The notes: a model not told the origin generated them from the letters alone. A stretch of 64,000 bases of DNA from Yoonia sp. (GCF_018402175.1 NZ_JAGYJK010000006.1:1-64000), one strand, 5' to 3'; shown: positions 42,702 to 51,973, counted from the stretch's first letter. Translations and numbers: made by a program.

Positions 42702-43210
42702 TGCCCCAGACATTCGACCCGCAGACCGACAGCACCCGTTTTCGTACGGCCCTCGGGTCCTTTACGACCGGCGTGACCGTCATCACCACCGACAGCCCAG
42801 AAGGCGCGATCGGGATCGTCGCCAACAGCTTTGCCAGCGTCTCGCTCGACCCGCCGCTGGTGCTGTGGTCGCCGGCGAAATCCTCCAAAAGGTTCGAACA
42901 TTTCGCCGGCGCGCGGCGCTTTGCAATCCATGTCATGGCCGCCGACCAGCGCGATATCTGCGCGGCCATCCTTGGCTCCAAGACCGCGATCCGCAATGTG
43001 CCAACGCATCTGTCGCATTGCGGCATGCCGATCATCGCAGGCGCGCTTGCCACCTTCGAATGCAATCTCGAAACCAGCCATGACGCGGGCGATCATGTGA
43101 TCATCGTCGGCCGCGTAACCAAGGCGCACCATACCGAGGGCGAGCCCCTGACCTTTCATGGCGGCCAATACGGCACCTTCGCACCACACCATCCACCATC
43201 TTCAGAGTAA
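42701..43210 (+). CDS. Flavin reductase family protein
   Basis: This 169-residue protein of the flavin reductase (HpaC/DIM6-NTAB) fold contains LGSFTTGVTVITTDSPEG, IVANSFASVSLDPPLVLWSP and GDHVIIVGRVTKAHHTEGEP. It reduces free FMN or FAD with NAD(P)H and should feed the LLM monooxygenase two genes upstream. The ATG shares one base with the aldo/keto reductase stop. Confidence 0.9.
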   Translation: MPQTFDPQTDSTRFRTALGSFTTGVTVITTDSPEGAIGIVANSFASVSLDPPLVLWSPAKSSKRFEHFAGARRFAIHVMAADQRDICAAILGSKTAIRNVPTHLSHCGMPIIAGALATFECNLETSHDAGDHVIIVGRVTKAHHTEGEPLTFHGGQYGTFAPHHPPSSE

Positions 43211-43226
43211 AAATATCCCGGGGGAA

Positions 43227-43243
43227 TTGCCCCGCAGGGGCAA
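43227..43243. repeat. Hairpin in a GC-rich intergenic repeat
   Basis: TTGCCCC-GCA-GGGGCAA is a perfect 7-bp stem with three-base loop, followed by another GGGGGC...GCCCC pair. The surrounding phrase (AAAATATCCCGGGGG onward) resembles a dispersed intergenic repeat I associate with roseobacters. It may act as an mRNA processing or partial termination signal between the monooxygenase and TRAP genes. Confidence 0.5.
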
Positions 43244-43286
43244 GGGGGCAGAGCCCCGAAAGCGCAACAAAACAGGGGAGGAGCCG

Positions 43287-43883
43287 ATGTCGGTCCTGTT
43301 TGGTATCTTATGGCCGCTCGAGCGGTTCAACACCGCGGTACTTGCCATCGGCAAGCTGATCGCGGTGACAGCGCTTGCCGTGATGGTGGCCCTGATCCTC
43401 GGACAGGTCTTTTTCCGCTATGTGCTTAGCGATGCACCAAACTGGACCGAAGAAGGCGCGCGGTTCGGGATGCTGTGGATGACAGGGCTGATGGCGCCGC
43501 TGGCCTACCGGATCGGCGGTTTCGTGGCGATCGACATGCTCGAACGCGCCCTGCCCCGTCTGCTGGCGGGTCTTTTGACGCTGCTCCTGCTGGCGATTTC
43601 GCTCTGGGTGCTGGTGATTGCCTGGGAACGGGGCCTGAACAACCATCTGCTGACGCTATCAGGGCGCGGCTGTTCGTCGTCGCTGCAATGGGCCTTCGGG
43701 GTCGAGATCGGCAAATGCGGCGCGCGGTTCCAGAATAATTACCAATATGCCGCGCTCTGGGTCGGGGTGAGCCTGCTGATCGCGGTCAATGTCGAACTGA
43801 TGCTGCGGCAGCTGATCACGCTTCTGGGTCAAGGTGACCGGCTGACATCGTTCAAACAGACCGACATGGCAGGGGCCGAATAA
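43287..43883 (+). CDS. TRAP transporter small permease (DctQ type)
   Basis: This 198-residue protein has four membrane helices and the family motif QVFFRYVLSDAPNWTEEGAR followed by MLWMTGLMAPLAYR. There is an unusual extra loop with three Cys before the last helix (GRGCSSSLQWAFGVEIGKCG). The start is ATG 43287 with GGGGAGGAG upstream; the reading to 43158 enters the flavin reductase gene. It forms the membrane unit with the next gene. Confidence 0.9.
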   Translation: MSVLFGILWPLERFNTAVLAIGKLIAVTALAVMVALILGQVFFRYVLSDAPNWTEEGARFGMLWMTGLMAPLAYRIGGFVAIDMLERALPRLLAGLLTLLLLAISLWVLVIAWERGLNNHLLTLSGRGCSSSLQWAFGVEIGKCGARFQNNYQYAALWVGVSLLIAVNVELMLRQLITLLGQGDRLTSFKQTDMAGAE

Positions 43884-45451
43884 TGCTGATCCTGTTTTTG
43901 CCACTGTTCCTGATGCTGATCCTGATCGGCCTGCCCGTGGTCTTTGCGCTGATGGCCGCGCCTTTCGCCATGATCATGGCCGAAGGCGATACCCGCAACG
44001 TGGTGGCAGGGCTTTACCGCAACCTTTACAACGGCATGGACAGTTTTCCCCTGATGGCGCTGCCCTTCTTCATGCTGGCGGGCGAGATTATGAACCGTGG
44101 CGGCATCACCATGCGGTTGGTGGAATTCGCCCAAGCCTTTATGGGCCATCTGCGCGGCGGGCTGGCGCATGTGAACATCCTGTCCTCGATGCTGTTCGCA
44201 GGCCTGTCAGGGTCTGCCGTGGCCGATACATCCGCCATCGGCTCCACCATGATCCCCGCGATGGAAAAGAACGGCTATACCCGCCGTTTCGCCGCGGCGA
44301 TCACCGCGGCCAGTTCGGTGATCGGGCCGATCATCCCGCCATCAGGCATCATGATCATCTATGCCTATGTGATGGGCGAAAGCGTCGCATCGCTGTTTCT
44401 GGCAGGCATCGTGCCGGGGATTCTGGTGGGTGTCGGGCTGATGGTCATGGTCCGGCTGATGGCCGACCGCTATGATTTGCCCAAGGCCGAACGGATCGTC
44501 CATAAAAACCAGACCATCACGCCAGTGGAATATTGGGTCAGCTTTGCCCTGCTGCGGGTCAATTTCGCGGGACTGCTGATCGCGCTCTATTCCTTTGTCG
44601 CCGGCCCTGTCGGGCTGGCGCGCGTGAATGACGCGGGCGACACGGTGCATGCGCTGAACCTTTGGGTCGTGTTCGCCGCCCTGCTGATCGCGTCGCATTT
44701 CATCCTGATGGGCTATCGCAAGCGCGTCACATCCGATTTCCGCATCGTGTGCAAAAAGGCGGTCGCACCGCTGCAAACGCCGATCATCATTCTGGGTGGC
44801 ATCCTTGTCGGTGTCTTCACCCCGACCGAAGCCTCGGCCATCGCCGTCGCCTATGCGCTGATCGTGTCGTTCTTCGTGCTGCGGTCGATGAAACTGCGCG
44901 ACCTGTCAGGCGTGCTGACACGCTCGGCCATCGCCACATCGGCGGTGCTGTTGCTGGTCGGGGCCGCTGTCGCGTTCAAGACTGTCGTGGCCTTGTCATA
45001 TGCGCCGCAGATATTGTCGGATTATATCCTGTCGCTGTCCGAGAATCCGCTTGTCCTCTTGTTTCTCATCAACGTGTTATTGTTCATCGTCGGCATGTTC
45101 CTTGATGCGGGACCGGCGATCATCATTCTGGGGCCGATCCTTGGACCAATCTTTGTCGACATGGGCGTGCATCCCGTGCATTTTGCCATCATCATGAGCG
45201 TGAACCTGACCGTGGGGCTGGCGACACCACCCATGGGGCTGGTGCTGTTCGTGGCCTCGACCGTGTCGGGCGAACGGGTCGAGACTATCGCTCGCGCCAT
45301 TCTGCCGTTTCTGGCGGTGGAAATCGCCGTCATTTTCCTGATTACCTATGTCCCCGCCATTTCGATGACGGTGCCATACTTGGCAGGCTTTCTGGGCTGC
45401 GCGCCCGAAGTCGGCTTTTCCGCCTGTATCAGCCCCGCGCCGATACAGTAA
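43883..45451 (+). CDS. TRAP transporter large permease (DctM type)
   Basis: This 522-residue protein has about 12-13 membrane segments and typical phrases LPFFMLAGEIMNRGGITMRL, ADTSAIGSTMIPAMEKNGY and GPIIPPSGIMIIYAYVMGES. The middle (about residues 190-270) is longer than in standard DctM (about 430), with an extra loop and helices, as found in some TRAP subfamilies. It drives sodium-coupled uptake together with DctQ and DctP. The ATG overlaps the dctQ stop (TAATG). Confidence 0.92.
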   Translation: MLILFLPLFLMLILIGLPVVFALMAAPFAMIMAEGDTRNVVAGLYRNLYNGMDSFPLMALPFFMLAGEIMNRGGITMRLVEFAQAFMGHLRGGLAHVNILSSMLFAGLSGSAVADTSAIGSTMIPAMEKNGYTRRFAAAITAASSVIGPIIPPSGIMIIYAYVMGESVASLFLAGIVPGILVGVGLMVMVRLMADRYDLPKAERIVHKNQTITPVEYWVSFALLRVNFAGLLIALYSFVAGPVGLARVNDAGDTVHALNLWVVFAALLIASHFILMGYRKRVTSDFRIVCKKAVAPLQTPIIILGGILVGVFTPTEASAIAVAYALIVSFFVLRSMKLRDLSGVLTRSAIATSAVLLLVGAAVAFKTVVALSYAPQILSDYILSLSENPLVLLFLINVLLFIVGMFLDAGPAIIILGPILGPIFVDMGVHPVHFAIIMSVNLTVGLATPPMGLVLFVASTVSGERVETIARAILPFLAVEIAVIFLITYVPAISMTVPYLAGFLGCAPEVGFSACISPAPIQ

Positions 45452-45477
45452 TCACCAGCATCCACAGGGAGGATACC

Positions 45478-46533
45478 ATGCTGAAAAAACTGACCCAACT
45501 TGCCATGACCGCCGCCGTGCTTGTCACGCCGATGGCCCTGGCTGCACAGGATTTCACGATCCGCGCGACCGCCAATTCCAACACCGATGACGAAGATTAC
45601 GACGGTCTGGTCGTGTTCAAGGATTATGTCGAAGCGGCCTCCAACGGACGCATCGCGGTGGAACTGTTCATCGGTACGCAGCTTTGCGCCACCGGCGAGG
45701 AATGCCTTGAAGGCGTCTCCGAAGGGTCCATCGACGTCTATATCTCCACCTCGGGCGGGGCCGCGGGGATTTTCCCTTATGTGCAGGTGCTTGACCTGCC
45801 CTATCTGATGTCCTCCGACCGCGTGGCCGAGGCCGTGCTGCAAGGCGATTTCGTACGCACCATGCGCGATATGGCACTGGCTGACAGCGGCAACACGATC
45901 CGCCTGATGACCATCGGCAATACCGGCGGCTGGCGCAACTTTGCCAATACCGAACGCCGCGTGCAGACCCCTGCCGATCTGCAAGGGCTGAAGCTGCGCA
46001 CGGTCGTGGCCGACCTGCCGATCCAGCTGGTCGAGGCGATGGGCGCATCCGCCACCCCGATCCAGTGGCCAGAGCTGTTCACATCGCTGCAAACCGGCGT
46101 TGTCGAAGGCACCGCCAACGGTATCACCGATATCATGAACATGAAGTTCCCCGATGCCGGTCTGCAATACCTGACGCTGGACGGCCATTCCTACATGGGG
46201 GCGCTGTGGTGGATGAACAACGACGCTTTCCTTGCGATGCCAGAGGACCTGCGCCGCGTCGTGGTCGATGGGTTTGCCGCACTTCAGCAGGCGACATTCG
46301 CCTCGCCCAAGCGTAAATCCATCGCGGCTTACGAGGCATTCGTTGCAGGTGGCGGTGACCTTTACGTCCCATCGCCCGCGGAAAAGGCGCTGTTCGCCGA
46401 AGCCGCAGCGCCGGTCTATGACTGGTTCAGCGCCAATGTCCAAGGCGGCCCCGATATGCTGACCGCCCTGCAAGACGCTGTCGCCAAAGTCGAGGCCGAT
46501 ATGGCTGCAGGCTATGAGAGCGATCTGAACTGA
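45478..46533 (+). CDS. TRAP transporter substrate-binding protein (DctP type)
   Basis: This 351-residue periplasmic receptor has a signal peptide (MLKKLTQLAMTAAVLVTPMA then LAAQ). The fold contains VELFIGTQLCATGEECLEGV, PADLQGLKLRTVVADLPIQL with the ligand-binding Arg, and WPELFTSLQTGVVEGTANG. Ligands of this group are organic acids or sugar acids; the cluster with Gfo/Idh and LLM enzymes suggests a carboxylate, but this is not shown. GGGAGG precedes the start. Confidence 0.92.
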   Translation: MLKKLTQLAMTAAVLVTPMALAAQDFTIRATANSNTDDEDYDGLVVFKDYVEAASNGRIAVELFIGTQLCATGEECLEGVSEGSIDVYISTSGGAAGIFPYVQVLDLPYLMSSDRVAEAVLQGDFVRTMRDMALADSGNTIRLMTIGNTGGWRNFANTERRVQTPADLQGLKLRTVVADLPIQLVEAMGASATPIQWPELFTSLQTGVVEGTANGITDIMNMKFPDAGLQYLTLDGHSYMGALWWMNNDAFLAMPEDLRRVVVDGFAALQQATFASPKRKSIAAYEAFVAGGGDLYVPSPAEKALFAEAAAPVYDWFSANVQGGPDMLTALQDAVAKVEADMAAGYESDLN

Positions 46534-46546
46534 TAAGGGTCCGGAC

Positions 46547-46640
46547 GGCGGGGTAAACCCCGCCCTACCGCACCAAATTGCGTAGGTCGGGGTTATCCCC
46601 GACCTATTTTCGTGGCGACGGAGTGAACCCCGCCCTACGC
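46547..46640. terminator. Bidirectional hairpins between dctP and sulP
   Basis: Two perfect stem-loops lie in the 100-bp convergent gap: GGCGGGG-TAAA-CCCCGCC (46547-46564) and a 10-bp stem TAGGTCGGGG/CCCCGACCTA (46583-46592 with 46597-46606) followed by TTTT. A third half-copy (CCCCGCCCTACGCC) reaches the sulP stop. They should end transcription from both sides and belong to a dispersed family of GTAGGG-type palindromes. Confidence 0.75.
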
Positions 46641-48347
46641 CAATACCCCCTGCACCGCATCGTATTGCGACAGGAAAACCTTGCCTGTCAGCTGATGCAG
46701 GAAATGCTGTTCGGCCAGACGGTCCATCACGGGGCCTTTCACCTCTGACAGATGCAGTTTCACGTCCATCTCGCGCAGGCGGTCGTTGATCGCCTCCAGC
46801 GATTCCAGCGCGCTGAAATCAATCTCGTTGATCGCCGCACATTGCAGGATGACGTGCCGCACCTCTTTGTCACCGGCAACGCGGGCCTGAATCCGGTCCT
46901 CCAGATAACGGGCATTGGCAAAATAGAGGCTTTCATCCACCCGCAGCGTCACGATGCTGGGGTGCGTGATGACCTTGTGGCGCAGGATATTGCGGAAATG
47001 TTCGGTACCAGGCACTTGGCCCACTTCTGCGATATGCGGCTTGGACGACCGGTACAGATGCAACAGCACCGACAAAAGCACACCGGCGGAAATCCCCGCC
47101 TCGACCCCCAAGGCCAGCGTCAGCAGGATCGTCGTGGCGACAGCCGCGAAATCACCACGGTTATAAGCCCAGCTGCGTTTGAGGATCGAGAGATCCACAA
47201 GGCTCAGCACCGCCACGATGATCGTCGCAGCCAAGGTCGCGGTCGGCAGGAAATAGATCAGCGGCGTCAATGCGACGGCCGCAATCGCCAGCCCCACGGC
47301 GGTGAACGCCCCCGCAGCCGGTGTCGCCGCACCCGCATCGAAGTTCACGACAGACCGCGAAAATCCGCCCGTCACCGGAAAGCCACCTGTCAGCGATGCG
47401 CCGATATTGGCGACCCCCAGACCGATCAATTCCTGATCGGGGTCGATGCGCTGGCGTTTCTTGGCGGCCAGCGTCTGCGCCACGGAAATCGATTCCACAA
47501 AGCCGATGATCGAGATCAGGAAAGCGGGCAGCAGCAACTGCCCCAGCAAAGCAGGCGAAAAGGATGGCAGGGTGAACGGCGGCAGGCTTTGCGGCACATC
47601 GCCCACAATCTTGACGCCGCGCGCGTCCAGCCCCCAGTACCAAACCGCCGCCGTGGTCGCCACGACCACCACGATGGGGCCGAGTTTCACCAGAAACCCC
47701 GTCAGCCCCGCACCAAGGCCCAGCTTGGTCAGCACAGGTTTCAACCCCTTGCGCACCCAGAACAAAAACCCCGTCGCCAGCACGCCGATCAGCGCGGTGA
47801 TCCAGTTGATCCCGCCCAGATTGCTGCCGAGCGACACCACCAGTTCGGCAAGGTTATGCCCGTCCGCGCTGATCCCAAGGATATGTTTCAACTGGCTGGC
47901 CGCGATGATGATCCCCGAGGCCGTGATGAACCCCGCGATCACCGGATGCGACAGGAAATTCGCCACAAATCCCAGCCGGAACAGGCCCATCGCGACCAGA
48001 ATGACCCCTGACAACCCCGCCAGCGACAGGGCGGCCACAGCATAGCCCATGGTGCCTTGTTCCACGATATTGCTCAGCGCGGCCGCCGTCATCAGCGACA
48101 CTACCGCGACCGGCCCCACGGCCAGGCTGCGGCTGGTGCCGAACACGGCATAAAGCATGATCGGCACGATCGAGGCATAAAGCCCCGCCTCGGCCGGCAG
48201 GCCCGCCAGCAGCGCATAGGCAAGCGATTGCGGGATCAGCATGATCGTCACGATAAAAGCAGCGGTCAGGTCATTGCCAAGGTCGGAACGGGTATACTCC
48301 CGCCCCCATGTCAGGATGGGCAGGTAACGGGTCAAACGGGTATTCAT
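46635..48347 (-). CDS. SulP-family anion permease with STAS domain
   Basis: This 570-residue SLC26/SulP transporter has the N-terminal signature DLTAAFIVTIMLIPQSLAYA followed by AGLPAEAGLYASIVP, about 12-14 membrane spans, and a C-terminal STAS domain (about residues 430-560: VTLRVDESLYFANARYLED, VILQCAAINEIDFSALESLE). It imports sulfate or another anion such as bicarbonate. The preceding genes on the same strand are a DUF2892 protein and a Crp/Fnr regulator, and the three probably form an operon. Confidence 0.92.
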   Translation of the reverse strand: MNTRLTRYLPILTWGREYTRSDLGNDLTAAFIVTIMLIPQSLAYALLAGLPAEAGLYASIVPIMLYAVFGTSRSLAVGPVAVVSLMTAAALSNIVEQGTMGYAVAALSLAGLSGVILVAMGLFRLGFVANFLSHPVIAGFITASGIIIAASQLKHILGISADGHNLAELVVSLGSNLGGINWITALIGVLATGFLFWVRKGLKPVLTKLGLGAGLTGFLVKLGPIVVVVATTAAVWYWGLDARGVKIVGDVPQSLPPFTLPSFSPALLGQLLLPAFLISIIGFVESISVAQTLAAKKRQRIDPDQELIGLGVANIGASLTGGFPVTGGFSRSVVNFDAGAATPAAGAFTAVGLAIAAVALTPLIYFLPTATLAATIIVAVLSLVDLSILKRSWAYNRGDFAAVATTILLTLALGVEAGISAGVLLSVLLHLYRSSKPHIAEVGQVPGTEHFRNILRHKVITHPSIVTLRVDESLYFANARYLEDRIQARVAGDKEVRHVILQCAAINEIDFSALESLEAINDRLREMDVKLHLSEVKGPVMDRLAEQHFLHQLTGKVFLSQYDAVQGVLA

Positions 48348-48405
48348 CTATTTCTGGCCAGTTGGGCCGCTTGCAAGGGCTGCAAGCGGAAAGGTGAGCG
48401 CAAGA

Positions 48406-48619
48406 TCAGACCTTGCAGGTACGCATGCCAAGAATGGTGTAGAGCGGGCAGGACCGCGTTGCGGCAACCCCCAGCATCACCAAGCCTACCACGATAGAGA
48501 GGATCGTAGCGAGAGTGCTGTCAAACAGCGCCATGCCGCTGACAAAAGGCAACGCCAGACAGAACGATACCCAAGATGCCACGGATGATCCGGTCGAGAG
48601 TGCCAACATTAACTGTCAT
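48406..48619 (-). pseudogene. DUF2892 (YgaP-type) membrane protein with a +1 frameshift
   Basis: The start MTVNVGTLDRIIRGILGIVL is the typical N-terminus of small two-helix DUF2892 proteins. The second half, LALPFVSGMALFDSTLATIL to VVGLVMLGVAATRSCPLYTI followed by LGMRTCKV, is in another frame. Removing one T near 48561 joins them to a normal 70-residue protein; the span is one base over a multiple of three. The C-terminal CPLYTILG is the family hallmark. In other bacteria the domain is attached to rhodaneses or lies in sulfide-detoxification operons. Confidence 0.82.
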
Positions 48620-48701
48620 TTCAAAGGCTCCTTCATCAAGCTGCCAAAGGTCTAGCGCAATCGCCCCACCTGTGTCGGTGATATTGTCACAGACCCAATG
48701 G

Positions 48702-49373
48702 TCAGCCGTGATGCCGCGCCACATCCTGCAATCCTGCACGATCCGCGATCATGACGGCCCCGCGCGCCTGCGCGATCCAGCCGCGGCGCTGGAATTCCTG
48801 CAACTGGCGCGACACGACTTCGCGCGCGGTGCCCAGCTCGACAGCCAGTTTCTGATGCGTGGTGGCGATCCGGTCATCGCCATGCGACAGTTTCAACAGC
48901 TTGTCGGCAAGCCGCACGTCGATCCGCTGGAATGCGACCTCGTCAATCATCAAGAACAGATCGGTGATCCGCTTGGAAAAGGCGGCAAAGACGAAATTGC
49001 GAAAGGATTTGGACTGCGCGACCAGATCATCGAACACATCGCGCGGCACGGCAGCGGCCCGCACATCGGTTTCGGCAATGCCCGTGGCGGCGTAATCATC
49101 ATAGGCCAGCAGGCAGGCCGTGGTCAGCACGCAGCTTTCGCCCGCCTCGATCCGGTACAGCACGATCTCGTGGCCGGTGTCGGACACTTGTTGGACACGC
49201 ACGGTGCCCGCCAGCAGGAACAGCATGTTTTCCGGCGATTTGCCGGGGCCGAAAATCACTGTGCCCGCAGGGGCCGTCACAACCGCGCTACGCGCCAAAA
49301 GCTGCGCCTTGATGGCGGGTTCCAGCCGCGCCAGCCCGGCAAACCTGTCCAGCCACATGTCGTCCTGCGCCAT
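48702..49373 (-). CDS. Crp/Fnr-family transcriptional regulator
   Basis: This 223-residue protein has an N-terminal cyclic-nucleotide-binding-like barrel (PAGTVIFGPGKSPENMLFLL, IVLYRIEAGESCVLTTACLL) and a C-terminal winged helix (THQKLAVELGTAREVVSRQL). The Fnr iron-sulfur cysteines are lacking; a lone Cys in GESCVLTTACLL may sense redox or sulfide. It precedes the DUF2892 and sulP genes on the same strand and probably regulates them. Confidence 0.88.
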   Translation of the reverse strand: MAQDDMWLDRFAGLARLEPAIKAQLLARSAVVTAPAGTVIFGPGKSPENMLFLLAGTVRVQQVSDTGHEIVLYRIEAGESCVLTTACLLAYDDYAATGIAETDVRAAAVPRDVFDDLVAQSKSFRNFVFAAFSKRITDLFLMIDEVAFQRIDVRLADKLLKLSHGDDRIATTHQKLAVELGTAREVVSRQLQEFQRRGWIAQARGAVMIADRAGLQDVARHHG

Positions 49374-49418
49374 TCTTTCCGCCTCGCTTTGTTACAAATA
49401 CTCCCCGCGCGGCGCGCG

Positions 49419-50606
49419 TCACCCACGCCGGATCAACACGCCCAGATCGGCAACATTGGTGCCGGTCGCGCCGGTCAGCAACAGACCATCCGCCTGCGCC
49501 AAGGCGGTATAGCTGTCGTTATTGGCCAAAAGCGGTGCCAGATCCGCAATCTTGCTCAAACTGTCCTGATCCACAATGCCACCTGCGGCATCGGTCGGCC
49601 CGTCGCGCCCGTCGCTGCCCGCCTGCAGGCAGGTCCAGTCCCCCCAGCCGCGGTCTGCGGCGGCGATGGCGATGCGCAGCGCCAGTTCCTGATTGCGCCC
49701 GCCACGGCCGGTGCCTTGCAGCATGACCGTCGTCTCGCCCCCCCAAAGCGTGATACCCGGGCGCGCCTGATCGCAGATCAGTTGCGCGGCATCGGCCACG
49801 TCGCCGGTGACGGGTGCGGCGATCACATGCGCCACACCCGCCGCCTGCGCCATGGCGGCAACGCTTTGCCCGTTCGATCCGATCAGGATGTTGCGCGCGG
49901 CAGGCAGGTGCGGCGCGGGGCGGGCCTGCGCCAGATGATCGCGCACCGATGGCGGCACGCGGTCCCACAGGTTGGCATCGCGCAGCAGCGTTTCCGCCTG
50001 CGCCGCTGTGCCGATGGGCGGCGCGGTCGGTCCGCTGGCAATTGCGCTCAGATCGTCGCCCACGACATCGGACAGGATCAATGCGGTGACTTTGTTGGGG
50101 GCGGCATGGCGCAGAAACCCGCCACCCTTGAGATCTGACAATTGCTGGCGGATCAGGTTCATGGCGCGGATGTCCAGCCCCGAGGCCAGCAGCAGATTGT
50201 TCACCGCGATCTTGTCGGCCAATGTCAGCGCGCCTGCGGGGGCAGGCAGCAAGGCCGACCCACCGCCCGAAATCAGCGCCAGCACCGGGCCTTTGGCCGC
50301 GCGCAAGGCCGCGATCACCGCCTGCGCCGCTTTTGCGCCACTTTCATCCGGCACCGGATGACCCGCGGCAAACACCTCTGCCCCGTCCAGCGGTTGGGCG
50401 TTTTCGTAATTGGTCACGACGATGGCTGGCACACCGGAAAAGCGGGCCAAGGCCGCCTGCGCCATGCCGCGCGCGGCCTTGCCGACCGCCACGATCAGCG
50501 CCGGCTCCGGCAGATCATCCAGATGGCGCGTCACCGCCGCCACCGGATCAGCGGCCTGCACACCGGCGTCAAACAGCCGCCGCGCGGTGCTGCGCATATC
50601 GTTCAT
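49419..50606 (-). CDS. Glycerate 2-kinase (MOFRL/TtuD type)
   Basis: This 395-residue enzyme phosphorylates D-glycerate to 2-phosphoglycerate. Markers are ALIVAVGKAARGMAQAAL, GHPVPDESGAKAAQAV, LISGGGSALLPAPAG, LSDVVGDDLSAIASGPTAP and the C-terminal MOFRL domain with SDGRDGPTDAAGGIVD. The start ATG 50606 is favoured by AGAGG upstream; the reading to 50642 begins within the palindrome. It may serve a serine-cycle, tartrate or photorespiratory type route. Confidence 0.9.
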   Translation of the reverse strand: MNDMRSTARRLFDAGVQAADPVAAVTRHLDDLPEPALIVAVGKAARGMAQAALARFSGVPAIVVTNYENAQPLDGAEVFAAGHPVPDESGAKAAQAVIAALRAAKGPVLALISGGGSALLPAPAGALTLADKIAVNNLLLASGLDIRAMNLIRQQLSDLKGGGFLRHAAPNKVTALILSDVVGDDLSAIASGPTAPPIGTAAQAETLLRDANLWDRVPPSVRDHLAQARPAPHLPAARNILIGSNGQSVAAMAQAAGVAHVIAAPVTGDVADAAQLICDQARPGITLWGGETTVMLQGTGRGGRNQELALRIAIAAADRGWGDWTCLQAGSDGRDGPTDAAGGIVDQDSLSKIADLAPLLANNDSYTALAQADGLLLTGATGTNVADLGVLIRRG

Positions 50607-50628
50607 ATCGGACCTCTTTTCGGCCTGC

Positions 50629-50654
50629 GTAAGGTGGATCATGATCCACCTTAC
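50629..50654. repeat. 26-bp perfect palindrome between xylA and the glycerate kinase gene
   Basis: The arm GTAAGGTGGATCA (50629-50641) is followed directly by its reverse complement. It lies 18 bp beyond the xylA stop and 23 bp before the glycerate kinase start, and resembles the palindrome at 63907-63932. It probably works as an RNA hairpin ending the xyl transcript, though it may instead be an operator. Confidence 0.6.
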
Positions 50655-50671
50655 CTGCCGGATTTACAAGG

Positions 50672-51973
50672 TCACAGGTAGCGGTTCACCAGATTTTCCA
50701 GCCGTTCCTGACGGCCCGACCGTGGCGCAGGGTTGATCCCTTCCGCCATCACACTGGCGGTGATCGCATCCAGATCACTGGCCAGCAGCGCACGGCCCGC
50801 CTCTGTCTCCCAACCCGCGTAACGGGCATCGCGCGCGGATTCGAGCTTGCCATCTTCCAGCATCGCCGCTGCCGCCTTCAGCCCCGCCGCACAGGCATCC
50901 ATGCCGCCGACATGCGCAAGGATCAGATCCTCGGCATCAAGGCTCTGGCGGCGCAATTTGGCGTCAAAATTGGTCCCACCCGTGGTGAAACCACCGGCGC
51001 GCAGCACCTCGTAATAGGCCAGCGCCATTTCGGGCACATTATTGGGAAACTGGTCAGTATCCCAGCCTGACTGGTAATCGTTGCGGTTCATATCGATGGA
51101 CCCGAAAATCCCCAATTCACGCGCCATCGCCAGTTCATGTTCAAACGAATGGCCCGCCAGAATGGCATGGCCCTGTTCGATGTTCATCTTGACCTCGCCT
51201 TCCAGGCCAAACTCCTTAAGGAAACCGTAAACCGTGGCGACATCGTAATCATATTGATGCTTGGTCGGCTCTTGCGGTTTGGGTTCGATCAGGATCGCGC
51301 CTTTGAAACCCATCTTGTGCTTGTAATCGACGACCATCTGCAACATCCGCCCCGCCTGCGCGCGTTCGCGGCCCATGTCGGTGTTGAGCAGGGTTTCATA
51401 GCCTTCGCGCCCGCCCCACAGGACATAGTTTTCGCCGCCCAGTTTCATGGTCGCATCCATGCAGGTCTTGATCGTGGCGGCAGAAAACGCGAACACATCA
51501 GGATCAGGGTTTGTCGCCGCCCCCGCCATGAACCGTTTGTGCGAAAACAGGTTCGCCGTGCCCCAGAGCAGTTTGACGCCGGTGGCTTCCATCTTGGCGG
51601 CGAAATAATCGACAATCTCTTCCAGATTGCGGGTGTTTTCCGCGAAACTGTTTCCTTCGGGGCGCACATCGGCGTCGTGGAAACAGAAATAGGGCACGTT
51701 CAATATCTCGAACATCTCGAACGCGGCATCAGCCTTCATGCGGGCTGCATCCATGCTGTCGCCGAACCATGGCCGGTCAAAGGTTTGTCCACCGAACGGA
51801 TCACCACCCGGCCATGCAAAGGAATGCCAATAGGCAGCGGCAAAGCGCAGATGATCCTTCAGCGTCTTACCCATCACCACCTCGTCGGGATTGTAATGGC
51901 GGAAGGCGAAGTCATTGTCGCTGTCCGGCCCCTGATAGGTGATGGCGGGGATGCCTTTGAAGAAATCGGTCAT
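50672..51973 (-). CDS. xylA: XylA, xylose isomerase
   Basis: This 433-residue class II isomerase converts D-xylose to D-xylulose. The catalytic [13 protein letters not shown] (His and Asp pair), the metal-binding [37 protein letters not shown] and [15 protein letters not shown] are all present. The start overlaps the xylB stop as ATGA, so it is the last gene of the operon xylFHGBA. It is cytoplasmic and needs Mg, Mn or Co. Confidence 0.97.
   Translation of the reverse strand: MTDFFKGIPAITYQGPDSDNDFAFRHYNPDEVVMGKTLKDHLRFAAAYWHSFAWPGGDPFGGQTFDRPWFGDSMDAARMKADAAFEMFEILNVPYFCFHDADVRPEGNSFAENTRNLEEIVDYFAAKMEATGVKLLWGTANLFSHKRFMAGAATNPDPDVFAFSAATIKTCMDATMKLGGENYVLWGGREGYETLLNTDMGRERAQAGRMLQMVVDYKHKMGFKGAILIEPKPQEPTKHQYDYDVATVYGFLKEFGLEGEVKMNIEQGHAILAGHSFEHELAMARELGIFGSIDMNRNDYQSGWDTDQFPNNVPEMALAYYEVLRAGGFTTGGTNFDAKLRRQSLDAEDLILAHVGGMDACAAGLKAAAAMLEDGKLESARDARYAGWETEAGRALLASDLDAITASVMAEGINPAPRSGRQERLENLVNRYL

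Noticed and set aside
46752-48011. 419-codon plus-strand open frame opposite sulP
   Set aside because: The product is rich in Gln, Arg and His without any fold signature, the usual look of an antisense frame in high-GC DNA.
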